A DNA stretch of 64,000 nucleotides, from assembly GCA_016871805.1 (NCBI GenBank), contig VHCG01000003.1, forward strand, positions 62,001-126,000. Direction: 5' to 3'. The position numbers and the translations under genes were made by a program. Positions 1 to 9,792 of this stretch are shown one piece after another (position 1 is the stretch's first letter; each line of letters opens with the position of its first letter). This DNA comes from Verrucomicrobiota bacterium (GTDB lineage Bacteria > Verrucomicrobiota > Verrucomicrobiia > Limisphaerales > UBA9464). The notes under the pieces were generated by a model. It was not told the DNA's origin and did not search any database. It saw only the letters and a program-made list of their open reading frames with translations.

Positions 1-71
1 CCATCAACGGGACGATCACCGGTCCCCGGATGCTGGAGATCGAGCTCCTCGAACTCTTCCCGCCGCGATGA
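1..71 (+). CDS. C-terminal end of an unidentified upstream gene (partial)
   Basis: The window opens inside a reading frame that runs from base 3 to a TGA at 69-71 and ends in the residues IELLELFPPR. The stop overlaps the ATG of the kinase gene in an ATGA arrangement, which implies translational coupling. Only about 22 residues are visible and no family can be named from them. Confidence 0.5.
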   Translation, partial: INGTITGPRMLEIELLELFPPR

Positions 72-3022
72 ACCCATCGGACCGCTGCCCCGAGTGTGGG
101 GGCCCCAAGGACCCCGCGGTTCTCCGGGGACTCTGTCCGACCTGTCTGGTGCGGTGGACCCGGAGTCCCCAGCTGCCGGGAGATCTCCGGGACTCAATCT
201 GGGTCTGGGATGGCCGGCCGGGGGCGCGGATCCAAGGGTATGAGCTGGGCGAGGAGATCGGGCGGGGAGGTTCCGGGATCGTCTACCGGGCACGACAGGT
301 GAGTCTGGACCGCGCCGTGGCGGTCAAACTTCTCATCGAAGGCCCCTTCGCCCATTCCGATCAGGTGGAACGGTTCCGACTCGAGGCCAAGGCGGCGGCC
401 GCGCTCGAACACCCCTCCATCGTTCCCGTCCACGAGATCGGGGAGGCGGACGGGCGGGTCTGCTACAGCATGGCGCTCATCGAGGGCCCCACCCTCGAGA
501 AGGTCCTCGACCGCTTCTGCCTCCCGGCGACCCGTCAGCGATGTCCCAGCAGTGGCATCGAGGCAGGGCGGATGCTCCAGAACCGGCAACGGGAGATCGC
601 GCGGTTTCTATCGGAGACCGCGCGCGCGGTGCACCACGCCCACCAGCACGGGGTCCTTCACCGGGACCGCAAGCCGGGCAACATCCTCATCGCCGAGGGG
701 GATCGCCCGATGATCACCGACTTCGGCCTCGTCTGGGTCGCAGGGTCGCAACACCACAGCGGGGACTCCGGGCGGATCCATGGAACCCCAAACTACATCG
801 CACCCGAGCTCACCCGGGACCCTGGCCGTTCCAGCGTGGCCTGCGATATCTATGCCCTCGGGGCGATTGGCTATGAGCTCGTGACCGGCGAACCCCCGTT
901 CGAGGCGGGCAACCCGCTCGAGACGCTGCTTCGCATCCGGAATGGCCATCTCACGCCCCCGAGCGATCTCGAGACCTCGCTGGACCCGGATCTCGAGGCG
1001 ATCCTCTTCCGGTGTCTGGATGCCAGCCCCTCCCGGCGCTACACGACCGCCGGGGATCTTGCCGACGACCTCGACCGCTTCGCGCGAGGCGAGGCGGTGC
1101 GCGCCCGGCATCCGGGCTGGTTCCGACTGGGCCGGGACTGGGTCGTGCAGCATCCATGGACCGTCACGGGCGCCTCCCTCGCAGTGCTGATCCTCGTGGC
1201 GGTGGCGGTCGTCTCTTGGGTGGTCGCGGAGCGGCGCGACGTGGAACGAAGGCGCTCCGACCTCGCGGGCCAGAAGCTCAGGGAAGATCTAGAGGAATCG
1301 GTGATGGCGCGGCTTCAGGCGGAGCGTCTCTCGGGATTCCATGGCGACCGTGCCTCCATCCTGGAAGGGCTCCATCAGCTGCATTCCGCGAAGCCGAACC
1401 CGCGGATTGTCGACGAGGCGATCGCCCAGCTGGCCCGGGTCGAGATGCCGGCACCGCAGCACCTGCACGCCCGCCTTCCTCCCGGCGCCCCAGTGGCCCT
1501 CACACCCGATTTCCAGACCTGCTTCGAGGCCGACACCCAGGGACGTCTCATCGCCACGGACCATCGGACCGGAACCCGTCTGTGGGAGTGGTCCGACGGC
1601 AAGTCCACACCCTTCCTCGAGCTGCACCCGTCTCTCGATGGATGGCACCTCATCGCGATCCGCAAGGGACGAGCCACCCTGCTGGAATGGTCCACACCCA
1701 CCGCCATCGCCGAAATTCCGCTCATGGATCTCGTTGGATTCGGACCCGACGGGGACTGGTTCCTTGCAATGGACTCGGAGCGGCATCTGGACCGCTATGA
1801 GACCCGCACCGGACGCCATCTCGGCCGCCTTCCTGACGGATCCGTCCACCCCGGGAACATCGCAATTTGTCCGGATCCCTCCAGGACCCTGATCGCCACC
1901 ACCGGGGGCGGACAGATCCGGATCATCGACTGGTCCACTGGGGCACTGGTCGCCAGCCGCACCAATGGATTGGCGAACGGAATCGTCCGATGGGTCGGGG
2001 ACTGGCTAGTCCACCTCGTCGATGGCTCCCGGATCGTGGGCCACAACCTCCAATCCGGCCGGGAATACATCATCGGACAGTTCACCAGTCCGGTGATGAC
2101 CCTGCTCCCCATCCCCCGGCGCAATCAGATCGCGGCGACGACCGCCTCTGGGGAGTCCGGCCTCTTCGACCTCGACCTGCGGACCCGGATCCTCGGGTTC
2201 CAGAACATGGTACCGCTCCAGTTCAACGCCGATGGCAACCAGGTGATGGTCGCCGTCCAGGACTCCTGGGATACCGTGCCGTGCCACTCCTCCGAGGTGC
2301 TGGTGTCGCTGTTCCCGGCCGACACCGGCCAGGACCCGATCCGTGCCCTCGGCTTCTCCCCGCGCGGGGACACCCTCCTCGTCACCAAGCAGGCGGGGGT
2401 CCACCTGATTCCCCTCAGGGAGGACCGTGACCCCGGATTCCTGCCCGCCATGGGAGCCGTCCAGGCCGCATGGGTCGGGGATACGGATGAGATCGCCGTC
2501 CAGACCCGGGGATCCATCCGATGGCACGGCCTGGAGCCCGGGACACTCCAACCCCTGCCGGAACCCATCCACGTCTTGGACAGTCCCGGCACCGGATGGA
2601 TGGAGCCAGGGGGCCTCTGTGCCTCCACACCCAGTCTGTTGGTGATCCGACCCGACTCGCGGCTTGAAGAGATCCACCTCGGCCAGCGGAGGTCCTTGCG
2701 GGTCATCGAGGATGCACGCCTGAAGGGGGCCCGCTCCGTCGAGCACTCCGGTGCGGAGATCCTGTTCGACTCCCGCAACCGGGGCACGGTCCGCTCCCTG
2801 AACGGTCTTCTCGACCGGGTGGGCCACCGTCCGGAGGAGCGGATCGCAGGGTTTCGGTTCTCACCGGATGGAACGTCGCTTCTGCTCAGCAGCGGATCCC
2901 AATTCCGTCTGATCCAAACGGACGGGGGACAGCCCAGTGGTCGCTGGCCGCGGGAAAGATCATTGGCGGTGGCGAGCGGGTCATCGCGTGGAGCCCGGAC
3001 TCAAAGCACGTCGTCCTGGTGA
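68..3022 (+). CDS. Ser/Thr protein kinase with WD40-like repeats (5' part of a frameshifted gene)
   Basis: An N-terminal zinc-ribbon-like CPEC...CPTC pair (residues ~8-30) precedes a Hanks-type kinase domain (~57-340). The kinase domain has the glycine loop (GRGGSG), the AVKLL lysine, HRDRKPGN, DFG and a PEL segment, so all catalytic residues are present. One membrane segment follows near residue 375, then a coiled stretch and WD40-like beta-propeller repeats. The last ~28 residues are out of frame: real repeat sequence continues in another frame from about 2929 (WSLAAGKIIGGGERVIAW...). One missing G in the G5 run at 2924-2928 would explain this. With both breaks repaired, the protein would run to 3925 (~1285 aa). 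It is probably a membrane-anchored signalling kinase; its substrates are unknown. Confidence 0.8.
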   Translation: MNPSDRCPECGGPKDPAVLRGLCPTCLVRWTRSPQLPGDLRDSIWVWDGRPGARIQGYELGEEIGRGGSGIVYRARQVSLDRAVAVKLLIEGPFAHSDQVERFRLEAKAAAALEHPSIVPVHEIGEADGRVCYSMALIEGPTLEKVLDRFCLPATRQRCPSSGIEAGRMLQNRQREIARFLSETARAVHHAHQHGVLHRDRKPGNILIAEGDRPMITDFGLVWVAGSQHHSGDSGRIHGTPNYIAPELTRDPGRSSVACDIYALGAIGYELVTGEPPFEAGNPLETLLRIRNGHLTPPSDLETSLDPDLEAILFRCLDASPSRRYTTAGDLADDLDRFARGEAVRARHPGWFRLGRDWVVQHPWTVTGASLAVLILVAVAVVSWVVAERRDVERRRSDLAGQKLREDLEESVMARLQAERLSGFHGDRASILEGLHQLHSAKPNPRIVDEAIAQLARVEMPAPQHLHARLPPGAPVALTPDFQTCFEADTQGRLIATDHRTGTRLWEWSDGKSTPFLELHPSLDGWHLIAIRKGRATLLEWSTPTAIAEIPLMDLVGFGPDGDWFLAMDSERHLDRYETRTGRHLGRLPDGSVHPGNIAICPDPSRTLIATTGGGQIRIIDWSTGALVASRTNGLANGIVRWVGDWLVHLVDGSRIVGHNLQSGREYIIGQFTSPVMTLLPIPRRNQIAATTASGESGLFDLDLRTRILGFQNMVPLQFNADGNQVMVAVQDSWDTVPCHSSEVLVSLFPADTGQDPIRALGFSPRGDTLLVTKQAGVHLIPLREDRDPGFLPAMGAVQAAWVGDTDEIAVQTRGSIRWHGLEPGTLQPLPEPIHVLDSPGTGWMEPGGLCASTPSLLVIRPDSRLEEIHLGQRRSLRVIEDARLKGARSVEHSGAEILFDSRNRGTVRSLNGLLDRVGHRPEERIAGFRFSPDGTSLLLSSGSQFRLIQTDGGQPSGRWPRERSLAVASGSSRGARTQSTSSW

Positions 3023-3462
3023 CCGGTCCCGACCGCATCGGGATCTTCCGGGTCCGCGACGGAACCCGGATCGCCCAGCTGACCCATTCCTTCGACCTCC
3101 ACGTCACCGCCATGGCGGTCAGCCCTGGGAACCGATGGATCTCCATCGGTCTCGAGAACGGAAGCCTCCATCTCTGGGACCTGCACCGGCTCCGGACCGA
3201 GCTCCAGTCCCTTTCAGGCCCCCTCGACGGCGAGACCGCATCGGCCCCTGCCGTTCAGGAAGCGGGAGGGAGGCCTGGCGGGAGACGATGGGCCCAGACC
3301 GGGATCTGGCTCGGTCCGACGCCGGTGGTCGTGCCAGGACGGGATCCCCGCTGCACCCCGGCCCAGTTCGACCTGGGGCCGCTCCAGGAGGGGATCCTTC
3401 CTTCGCGCTTCCTGGATTTGCCAGGGGGGGCGAGTGGACCCGCATGGGTTTTTGATCCATGA
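2929..3462 (+). pseudogene. Middle fragment of the kinase-WD40 gene (shifted frame)
   Basis: This frame carries the missing WD40 repeat (AWSPDSKHVVLV, then MAVSPGNRWISIGLENGSLH and LWDLHRLRTEL). A linker leads into a segment reading QFDLGPLQEG and FLDLPGGA, which resembles the start of the extra C-terminal domain seen in PVC kinase-WD40 proteins (family knowledge, from memory). It continues the gene that starts at 68 and is offset by one base. The frame closes at 3462 just after another homopolymer (T5 at 3449-3453; a G7 run lies at 3424-3430), beyond which the frame of the first part resumes. Whether this is true decay or sequencing error cannot be decided here. Confidence 0.65.
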
Positions 3463-3925
3463 CGGAACTCCCTTCGATGCGCGCTGGGCGGTCCGCATGG
3501 ATTCGAGGGTGGCCCACCTCAATCTCGAACCGGCGATTCCTCTGCTCACGCAACAGCTGGATGGAGCGGCCGTCCACCAAATCCACCTGCTCGCCAACGT
3601 CAACTTCGCACCGACCTCGGTCCGACGTCCCGCCGAGCTCGCACGCCTCCGCCTCCGGTACAAGGACGGACCTCCGGTCGAGTTCCCGATCCGACTCGTC
3701 ATCGAGGTCGAGGACGTCTGGTCCCAGGACGACAACAAGATCCGGCTCCAGCCTCGGTTCGCCTGGCGCGGCATGGATGCCAACGCCGAGATGTCCCGTC
3801 GCTGGGTTCAGCTCTACCACGCCACGTTCGTGAACCCGCACCCCGAACAGCCGGTGGAGACCCTCGAGATCCAGTCCTCGATGGCCCTGCCCTCGCTCAT
3901 CGTCTCGGGGCTCCCGCTCGACTGA
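3434..3925 (+). pseudogene. C-terminal fragment of the kinase-WD40 gene, or a small separate gene
   Basis: The frame opens at a GTG (3434) and gives 163 residues rich in beta-strand patterns (HQIHLLANVNF, ARLRLRYKDGPPVEFPI, RLVIEVEDVW). It is in the same frame as the kinase start. It reads naturally as the continuation of the QFDLGPLQEG segment, matching the C-terminal domain often found after WD40 repeats in PVC kinases. Independent translation from the GTG is possible because a purine-rich run lies just upstream. A third exon-like piece of one frameshifted gene is the simpler reading. Confidence 0.6.
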
Positions 3926-4312
3926 GACAGGGATCCCCGTCCGGGCCTCCCATCCGACCCACCCTGGTGCGCACCGGAAGGGCCAGCGGGCCGATCGGTC
4001 TGGCCGCACCACCCCGACCGCCATCGATTTCCGGTCCGGCAAGGCCTGGCCAGGTTGCAGTCTCCATCGGATGCAGGCCCCGCTCCGAGGGCCAGCCCGC
4101 CCGGCCTGCCGCTCGCTCAGCACCACCAATCGGCGGCGCTCCTTCGCACTCATTCGCAGATGTCCTTCCATGGGCTCGCGACGCGCTGCGGCGCCAGCCC
4201 CATGGGGACATTTTTATCGAGTTCACACGGGGACATTTTCAAAGAGTCAGGACAGTCCACCGCCCGACACTTGCAGACCCGGGCGCCTCGTCCGCATGCT
4301 GACCTCTCATCT
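3926..4312. other. Intergenic region upstream of leuS
   Basis: I see no convincing gene here. Near the leuS start are two direct copies of GGGGACATTTT (4204-4214 and 4229-4239), separated by a short AT-richer stretch. Such repeats resemble the ends of some insertion sequences, but no transposase is present. Confidence 0.4.
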
Positions 4313-7066
4313 ATGGCTCGTCGGCAATACCCGTTCCACGTGATCGAACCCAAGTGGCAGCAGTTCTGGAGGTCTCAGTCGACCTTCCGGGCCTGGAATC
4401 CCGGCGAGCCCATCCCCGAGGCCCATCCCTTCGGCCAGCGGCACGGACTCGGCGGCCGGACCCCCTCCAAGGAGGCCCTGCCTCCGAAGTGCTACATCCT
4501 CGACATGTTCCCCTACCCCTCCGGAGCCGGCCTGCATGTCGGCCATCCCGAGGGCTATACCGCCACCGACATTCTCTCCCGCTACCGCCGTTCCCAGGGC
4601 TTCAACGTGCTCCACCCCATGGGCTGGGATTCCTTCGGCCTGCCCGCGGAGCAGTACGCCATCCAGACCGGCCAGCACCCGCGCAAGACCACCGAGCGGA
4701 ACATCGCCAACTTCACCCGTCAGATCCAGTCGCTCGGCTTCTCCTATGACTGGTCCCGCGAACTCGCCACGACCGATCCCGAGTACTTCCGCTGGACCCA
4801 GTGGATCGTCCTGCAGCTCTACAACTCCTGGTTCAACCCCACGACCCAGCGGGCCGAGCCAATCGACACCCTGACCTATCCGTCCGACTGCACCTCCGAG
4901 GCCCAGCGCCGGGTGCATCGCGACGCCGCACGGCTCGCCTTCGTCAGCGATTCCCTCGTCAACTGGTGCGAGGAACTCGGCACCGTCCTGGCCAATGAGG
5001 AGGTCATCGACGGCAAGAGTGAACGCGGCGGGTTCCCCGTCGTGCGCCGCCCCATGCGCCAGTGGACCCTGCGCATCACCGCCTACGCAGAGCGTCTGCT
5101 CCAGGACCTCGACTCCATCGACTGGTCAGACTCCCTCAAGGAGATGCAGCGGAACTGGATCGGCCGCAGCGAGGGGGCACTGGTCGAGTTCGAGGTCGCC
5201 GACGCCCCCGTCGGAACCCGCATCCAGGTTTTCACCACTCGGCCCGACACCCTCTTCGGAGCGACATACCTCGTCCTGTCCCCAGAGCACCCGCTGGTCC
5301 AGTCGATCACGACCCCGGCGCAGGCCGAGACCGTCCGCAAGTACCGTGAGTTCGCCGCCTCGAAGTCGGACCTCGAGCGGACCGAACTCGCCAAGGAGAA
5401 GACCGGCGCCTTCACCGGTGCCCACTCCATCAGCCCGGTCACCGGCGGACGCGTCCCGATCTGGATCGCCGACTACGTCCTGGCCAGCTACGGCACCGGC
5501 GCGATCATGGCCGTTCCGGCCCACGACTCCCGCGACCTCGAGTTCGCCGAGAAGTTCGGCCTGCCCGTGGTGCAGGTCGTCCAACCGCCGGACGAGGAAA
5601 CCCCGTGGCGCGGGTTCGCCGACCCCGGCACGGCCGTGAATTCCAACGGCCCGCAGCTGTCGCTGGACGGTCTGCCCACCGCCGAGGCCAAGAAGCGGAT
5701 CACCGAATGGCTGGAGTCGGTCGGACGTGGCCGGAAGACCATCAACTACAAGCTCCGCGACTGGGGCTTCAGCCGGCAGCGGTATTGGGGTGAACCCTTT
5801 CCGATCGTCTGGAAGACGGCTCCGGATGGGAGCCGATATCATGAGGCGCTGTCCGAGGATGTCCTGCCTGTGCTGCCGCCGGCGCTCGACGACTACAAGC
5901 CGACGCCCGACGGGCGTCCCCCGCTGGCTCGCGCGACCGACTGGGTGGACCTGACCGACGGATCCCAACGCGAGACGAACACCATGCCGCAGTGGGCCGG
6001 AAGCTGCTGGTACTACCTGCGCTATCTGGATGCCCGCAACACCTCGGACCTCGTGGGCCGCGCGGCGGAGTCCTACTGGATGATTCCCAACGGTGCCGCG
6101 CCGCTGCCGCCGGGAGCCCCGAAACCCTCACCCGGTGTCGACCTCTACGTCGGCGGGACCGAGCACGCGGTGCTGCACCTGCTCTACGCCCGGTTCTGGC
6201 ACAAGGTGCTGTTCGATCTCGGACACGTCTCGACCCCAGAGCCCTTCTTCAAGCTGGTGAACCAGGGGCTGATCCTGGGCGAGGACAACCAGAAGATGTC
6301 GAAGTCCCGCGGCAACGTGGTCAACCCCGACGACGTCCTGCGCGAGTTCGGGGCCGACGCCTTCCGTCTCTACGAGATGTTCATGGGTCCGCTCCAGGAC
6401 GTGAAACCCTGGAACACCCAGGGTGTGGCCGGGGTGTACAAGTTCCTGGGACGGGTCTGGCGTCTGGTGATCGACGAGGCGACCGAGACCGAGTTCGAGC
6501 AGTCGTGCACCGTTGAACCAAGCCGGGTGGCTGAGTTCCTCGGGGCGCTGAAGCCCGCAGCGATCGTGCGGGATGTCGCCCCCACCCCGGCCCAGCTCAA
6601 GGCCCTGCACACCTGCATCAAGAAGGTGACCGAGGATCTCGAGGGACTCCGGTTCAACACCGCCATCTCGGCGATGATGATCTTCGTCAACGAGGCCACC
6701 GGATGGGAGGTCCGGCCGGTGTCGGTGCTCCGGACCTTCCTCCAGCTGCTCGCACCGTTCTCGCCGCATCTGGCCGAGGAGCTGTGGGATCTGCTCCATC
6801 GCGCCGCGGGCGCTGCCAGTCCGTCGCTGACGTACGCCCCCTGGCCCGCCTTCGACCCCGCCCTGCTGGTCGAGGACTCCCTCGAGATTCCCGTGCAGGT
6901 CAACGGCAAGCTCCGCGAGGTCATCCGCGTCCCGGCTGCGGCCACCAATGCCGAGCTCGAGGCCGCCGCGCTCCAGGCCGAGAAGGTGCAGCCCTTCCTT
7001 GCCGGCAAGACGGTGCGCAAGGTCATCGTGGTGCCCCGCAAGCTCGTGAACATCGCCGCCTCCTGA
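4313..7066 (+). CDS. leuS: Leucyl-tRNA synthetase
   Basis: This cytoplasmic class Ia aminoacyl-tRNA synthetase charges tRNA-Leu with leucine using ATP. From the ATG at 4313 the protein is 917 aa. It has the HIGH-type motif HVGHPEG near residue 74, the CP1 editing domain with TTRPDTLFG near 307 and a typical tryptophan-rich zinc/catalytic region ([12 protein letters not shown]). The KMSKS motif lies near 661, followed by an anticodon-binding domain and a C-terminal VNGKLRE segment. The frame stays open for 86 codons upstream, but that stretch is unlike LeuRS, and [19 protein letters not shown] is the canonical N-terminus. An insertion of about 20 residues ([10 protein letters not shown]...) sits before [13 protein letters not shown]. 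Confidence 0.97.
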   Translation: MARRQYPFHVIEPKWQQFWRSQSTFRAWNPGEPIPEAHPFGQRHGLGGRTPSKEALPPKCYILDMFPYPSGAGLHVGHPEGYTATDILSRYRRSQGFNVLHPMGWDSFGLPAEQYAIQTGQHPRKTTERNIANFTRQIQSLGFSYDWSRELATTDPEYFRWTQWIVLQLYNSWFNPTTQRAEPIDTLTYPSDCTSEAQRRVHRDAARLAFVSDSLVNWCEELGTVLANEEVIDGKSERGGFPVVRRPMRQWTLRITAYAERLLQDLDSIDWSDSLKEMQRNWIGRSEGALVEFEVADAPVGTRIQVFTTRPDTLFGATYLVLSPEHPLVQSITTPAQAETVRKYREFAASKSDLERTELAKEKTGAFTGAHSISPVTGGRVPIWIADYVLASYGTGAIMAVPAHDSRDLEFAEKFGLPVVQVVQPPDEETPWRGFADPGTAVNSNGPQLSLDGLPTAEAKKRITEWLESVGRGRKTINYKLRDWGFSRQRYWGEPFPIVWKTAPDGSRYHEALSEDVLPVLPPALDDYKPTPDGRPPLARATDWVDLTDGSQRETNTMPQWAGSCWYYLRYLDARNTSDLVGRAAESYWMIPNGAAPLPPGAPKPSPGVDLYVGGTEHAVLHLLYARFWHKVLFDLGHVSTPEPFFKLVNQGLILGEDNQKMSKSRGNVVNPDDVLREFGADAFRLYEMFMGPLQDVKPWNTQGVAGVYKFLGRVWRLVIDEATETEFEQSCTVEPSRVAEFLGALKPAAIVRDVAPTPAQLKALHTCIKKVTEDLEGLRFNTAISAMMIFVNEATGWEVRPVSVLRTFLQLLAPFSPHLAEELWDLLHRAAGAASPSLTYAPWPAFDPALLVEDSLEIPVQVNGKLREVIRVPAAATNAELEAAALQAEKVQPFLAGKTVRKVIVVPRKLVNIAAS

Positions 7067-7116
7067 GGGGCCCGCAACCGGACCCGATCCCCACTGGCAG
7101 CCCACTCCGCCTCCCG

Positions 7117-7863
7117 ATGGCCCAACGCCCCATCCGGACCGCCCTCCGGTTCCTCGAGTTCCTGAGGTTCAGCGTCACGAGCGTCCAGGACTTCAAGCGA
7201 TCCGTGCAGCCCCGGGAGACCGGAGGGGTCGACGTCCGCGCACGGGCGGAATGGACCCATCGGCACGCGAAACGCCTTTGCCGGATCCTGCGCTGCACCG
7301 TAGAGACGGTCGGAACCCCTCCCTCGGCCGCACTCTACGGGTCGAACCATCTCGGGTACCTCGACATCGTTACGCTCGGTGCCGCGACGCCGGTGGTGTT
7401 CGTGTCGAAGGCCGAGGTCCGCGGCTGGCCGATCCTCGGAACCCTCGCGAGCTGTGGTGGGACGCTGTTCCTGAAGCGGGAGCGCAAGGAGGACCTGAAG
7501 CAGGTGAGCCAGAAGTTCGACCCGGTGGTGTCGTCGGGAGTCCCGCTGGCGATCTTCCTCGAGGGCACGAGCAGTGGAGGCGATGGCGTGCTGCCGTTCC
7601 GACCGAGCCTGCTGGCGCCGGCGGTCGACGGCGGATGGTCCGTGGCTCCGGTGGGAATCGACTACGAGGTGAGTTCGGGTCGCGTGGCCGACGATGTGGC
7701 CTACTGGCGCGACGACACCTTTCTCCCGCATTTCTGGAAGCTGCTGTCGCAGGACTGGATCCGAACCCGCATCGCCTTCGGCCCCGTCCAGCCCGCAGGT
7801 ACGGACCGCAAGGTCATTGCGAAGGAGCTGCAGGAGCAGGTGGTCTCGCTGAGGAGACGCTGA
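7117..7863 (+). CDS. 1-acyl-glycerol-3-phosphate acyltransferase family protein (PlsC-like)
   Basis: The 248-aa protein has the acyltransferase HX4D motif (NHLGYLD, His ~78 and Asp ~83) and the glycerophosphate-binding motif in the form FLEGT (Glu ~149, usually FPEGT). This indicates transfer of an acyl chain to lysophosphatidic acid or a related acceptor at the inner membrane. The N-terminus is only weakly hydrophobic. It follows leuS by 50 bp on the same strand. The exact substrate is unknown; some relatives make ornithine or other aminolipids. Confidence 0.8.
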   Translation: MAQRPIRTALRFLEFLRFSVTSVQDFKRSVQPRETGGVDVRARAEWTHRHAKRLCRILRCTVETVGTPPSAALYGSNHLGYLDIVTLGAATPVVFVSKAEVRGWPILGTLASCGGTLFLKRERKEDLKQVSQKFDPVVSSGVPLAIFLEGTSSGGDGVLPFRPSLLAPAVDGGWSVAPVGIDYEVSSGRVADDVAYWRDDTFLPHFWKLLSQDWIRTRIAFGPVQPAGTDRKVIAKELQEQVVSLRRR

Positions 7864-8044
7864 GGGAGACTCCCTCGGGGACGAAGACTCACAGGGAGAC
7901 GCGGGAAGCCGGGGAAGAGAAACGAGGGGCGCTGTGGTCGCTAGTGCCCTTTGGCACAGAGGCACCTGCCGATCCATCGTCCGAGCCCAACCGCAGAGTC
8001 CCCAGTCAGAACTCCTTCGGTTGGGCTTCGGGTTGGGGGGGACT

Positions 8045-8071
8045 CACACGGCGACGCGGAGACACGGAGGA
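8045..8071. repeat. Inverted repeat, left arm
   Basis: This 27-bp arm (core GACGCGGAGACACGGAGGA) is the reverse complement of 8214-8240 with one mismatch. The arms are 142 bp apart. The same family of sequence (CGTCTTCCTCCG) recurs near 63690. Confidence 0.85.
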
Positions 8072-8213
8072 AAGAGGGAGAGATCCTTCAGAAAACGACA
8101 CTTGGGGAACTTCATTGCTCCAGGACCTGAGACCTATTCTCTGACCCTCATCGCCCTCTCTCATTCTTCCATGCCAAAATCAGCCTTACCGTCTTCCCCT
8201 CCCCTCCGCGTCT

Positions 8214-8240
8214 TCCTCCGTGTCTCCGCGTCCCCGTGTG
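8214..8240. repeat. Inverted repeat, right arm
   Basis: This arm (core TCCTCCGTGTCTCCGCGT) pairs with 8045-8071. It could form a long stem in RNA or mark an old inverted duplication. Confidence 0.85.
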
Positions 8241-8370
8241 GGTCCCTTCCTTGCCCCTCACCCTCTCCGCGGCTCGGCCTGCGCGTCAGACCCCTGCGCC
8301 TGATCCTCCCAACGTCTTCAGCATTGAACCCCCGAAGTCCGGGGGCCAACGTCTTCCTGACACCTCAAGC

Positions 8371-9780
8371 ATGCCCGCTCAACCCCATCCCTGTTGCGGT
8401 CCGTCGATCTCCCGACGGGAATGGCTCCGGGTGGGTGGCCTTGGCGCGCTGGGTCTGGCGCTGCCCACGGTACTGGGTTCGCCGGGAATCTCCGCCTTGG
8501 GCATCGTCCCAGCTGTCCCCTCCTTCGGACGCGCAAAGTCCTGCATCCTCCTCTTCCTGAGCGGCGGTCCTCCGCAACACGAGACCTTCGACCCCAAGCC
8601 GGACGCCCCGATCGAGATCCGCGACACCTTCCGATCCATCCCCACCCGGGTGCCGGGGATCCACTTCAGCGAGACCCTCCCCTACACCGCGAAGGTGGCC
8701 CACCGGCTGTCGATCGTCCGGTCGATGACCACCGAGATCGACGCCCATTCCACCAGCGGGGCCTTCATGCTCACCGGCTACGAACCGGCCTCGAAGGCGG
8801 AGAACGTTCCACCCAGCCCGGACGACTGGCCCAGCATCGCCGCGGCCGTGGGGACCCTGAAGCCCAGCACCCGCTCGCCGATGTCGTCCGTAATCCTCCC
8901 CGAGATCATGGCCAACGACGGCAACATCGTCTGGCCCGGACAGGATGGCGGCTTCATGGGGGCGAAGTGGCATCCGGTCGTGATGCGCTGCGACCCCACC
9001 CAGCTCCCGGTGCGCATCGAGGGTCTGACGCGTCTCAAGGACGTGCCCGAGGTCCGCCTTGAGGACCGGCAGGCGCTCCTGCGGCAGCTCGACTCCCACT
9101 TCTCCGCCGGACTCCGCAGCGAGCAGGCGACGGCATGGGACCAGTCCCACCAGCGCGCGTTCCAGATGCTGCACTCCGACGGCTGCCGACGGGCCTTCGA
9201 ACTCGAGCGGGAATCGGCAGCGCTCCGACGGGCCTACGGCGACCACAAATTCGGGCAGAGCGCCCTGCTCGCCCGCCGCCTCGTCGAGGCCGGGACCCGG
9301 CTGGTCCAGGTCAACTGGCCCCGCGAGGGCAAGGCCGAGGTTGCCGGGAGTCCGCTCTGGGACACCCACGCGAACAACGCCAGCCGGGTCCGCGATGTGC
9401 TTTGCCCCCAGTTCGACCGGACCTTCGCCACGCTGATCGACGATCTCCAGGAGCGCGGGCTGCTGGAGGAGACCCTGGTGATCGCGGTCGGTGAGTTTGG
9501 TCGTTCCCCGAAGATCAATGCCGTGGGCGGACGCGACCACTGGGGAGCCTGCTTCTCCATGGCGATCGCCGGCGCCGGAATCCCCGGGGGACAGGTCGTG
9601 GGATCGAGCGACCGCATCGGGGCCTTCCCGGACTCCCGCCCCATCCGTCCGCGCGATTTCGCGGCGACCGTGTTCCACCTCCTCGGGATCGCACCCAACA
9701 CGGAGTTCCTCGACCCGATCGGCCGTCCCCGTCTTCTGACCGACGGCGGCACCCCGATCCGGGAACTCGTCGGCACCTGA
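8371..9780 (+). CDS. DUF1501 domain protein, Tat-exported
   Basis: The protein is 469 aa. A Tat signal (SRREWLRVGGLGALGLALP) is followed by a sulfatase/alkaline-phosphatase-like DUF1501 fold. Recognisable features are the FLSGGPPQHETFDPKPD segment, LVQVNWPREG and the C-terminal GEFGRSPKINAVGGRDHW signature. DUF1501 proteins are abundant in Planctomycetes and Verrucomicrobia, often next to cytochrome-type DUF1549/DUF1553 proteins, but their reaction is not established. Here no such partner is adjacent. The gene converges on lnt with only 12 bp between stops. A second DUF1501 gene lies at 19.7 kb. Confidence 0.88.
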   Translation: MPAQPHPCCGPSISRREWLRVGGLGALGLALPTVLGSPGISALGIVPAVPSFGRAKSCILLFLSGGPPQHETFDPKPDAPIEIRDTFRSIPTRVPGIHFSETLPYTAKVAHRLSIVRSMTTEIDAHSTSGAFMLTGYEPASKAENVPPSPDDWPSIAAAVGTLKPSTRSPMSSVILPEIMANDGNIVWPGQDGGFMGAKWHPVVMRCDPTQLPVRIEGLTRLKDVPEVRLEDRQALLRQLDSHFSAGLRSEQATAWDQSHQRAFQMLHSDGCRRAFELERESAALRRAYGDHKFGQSALLARRLVEAGTRLVQVNWPREGKAEVAGSPLWDTHANNASRVRDVLCPQFDRTFATLIDDLQERGLLEETLVIAVGEFGRSPKINAVGGRDHWGACFSMAIAGAGIPGGQVVGSSDRIGAFPDSRPIRPRDFAATVFHLLGIAPNTEFLDPIGRPRLLTDGGTPIRELVGT

Positions 9781-9792
9781 GCCGACGACGGC

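Larger units (their letters stand above)
7864..8370. other. Intergenic region with a long inverted repeat
   Basis: No gene is visible in these 507 bp. The region holds purine-rich GACGCGGAGACACGGAGG-type sequence and its reverse complement, forming an imperfect inverted repeat (listed separately). The rest is low complexity. Confidence 0.6.
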
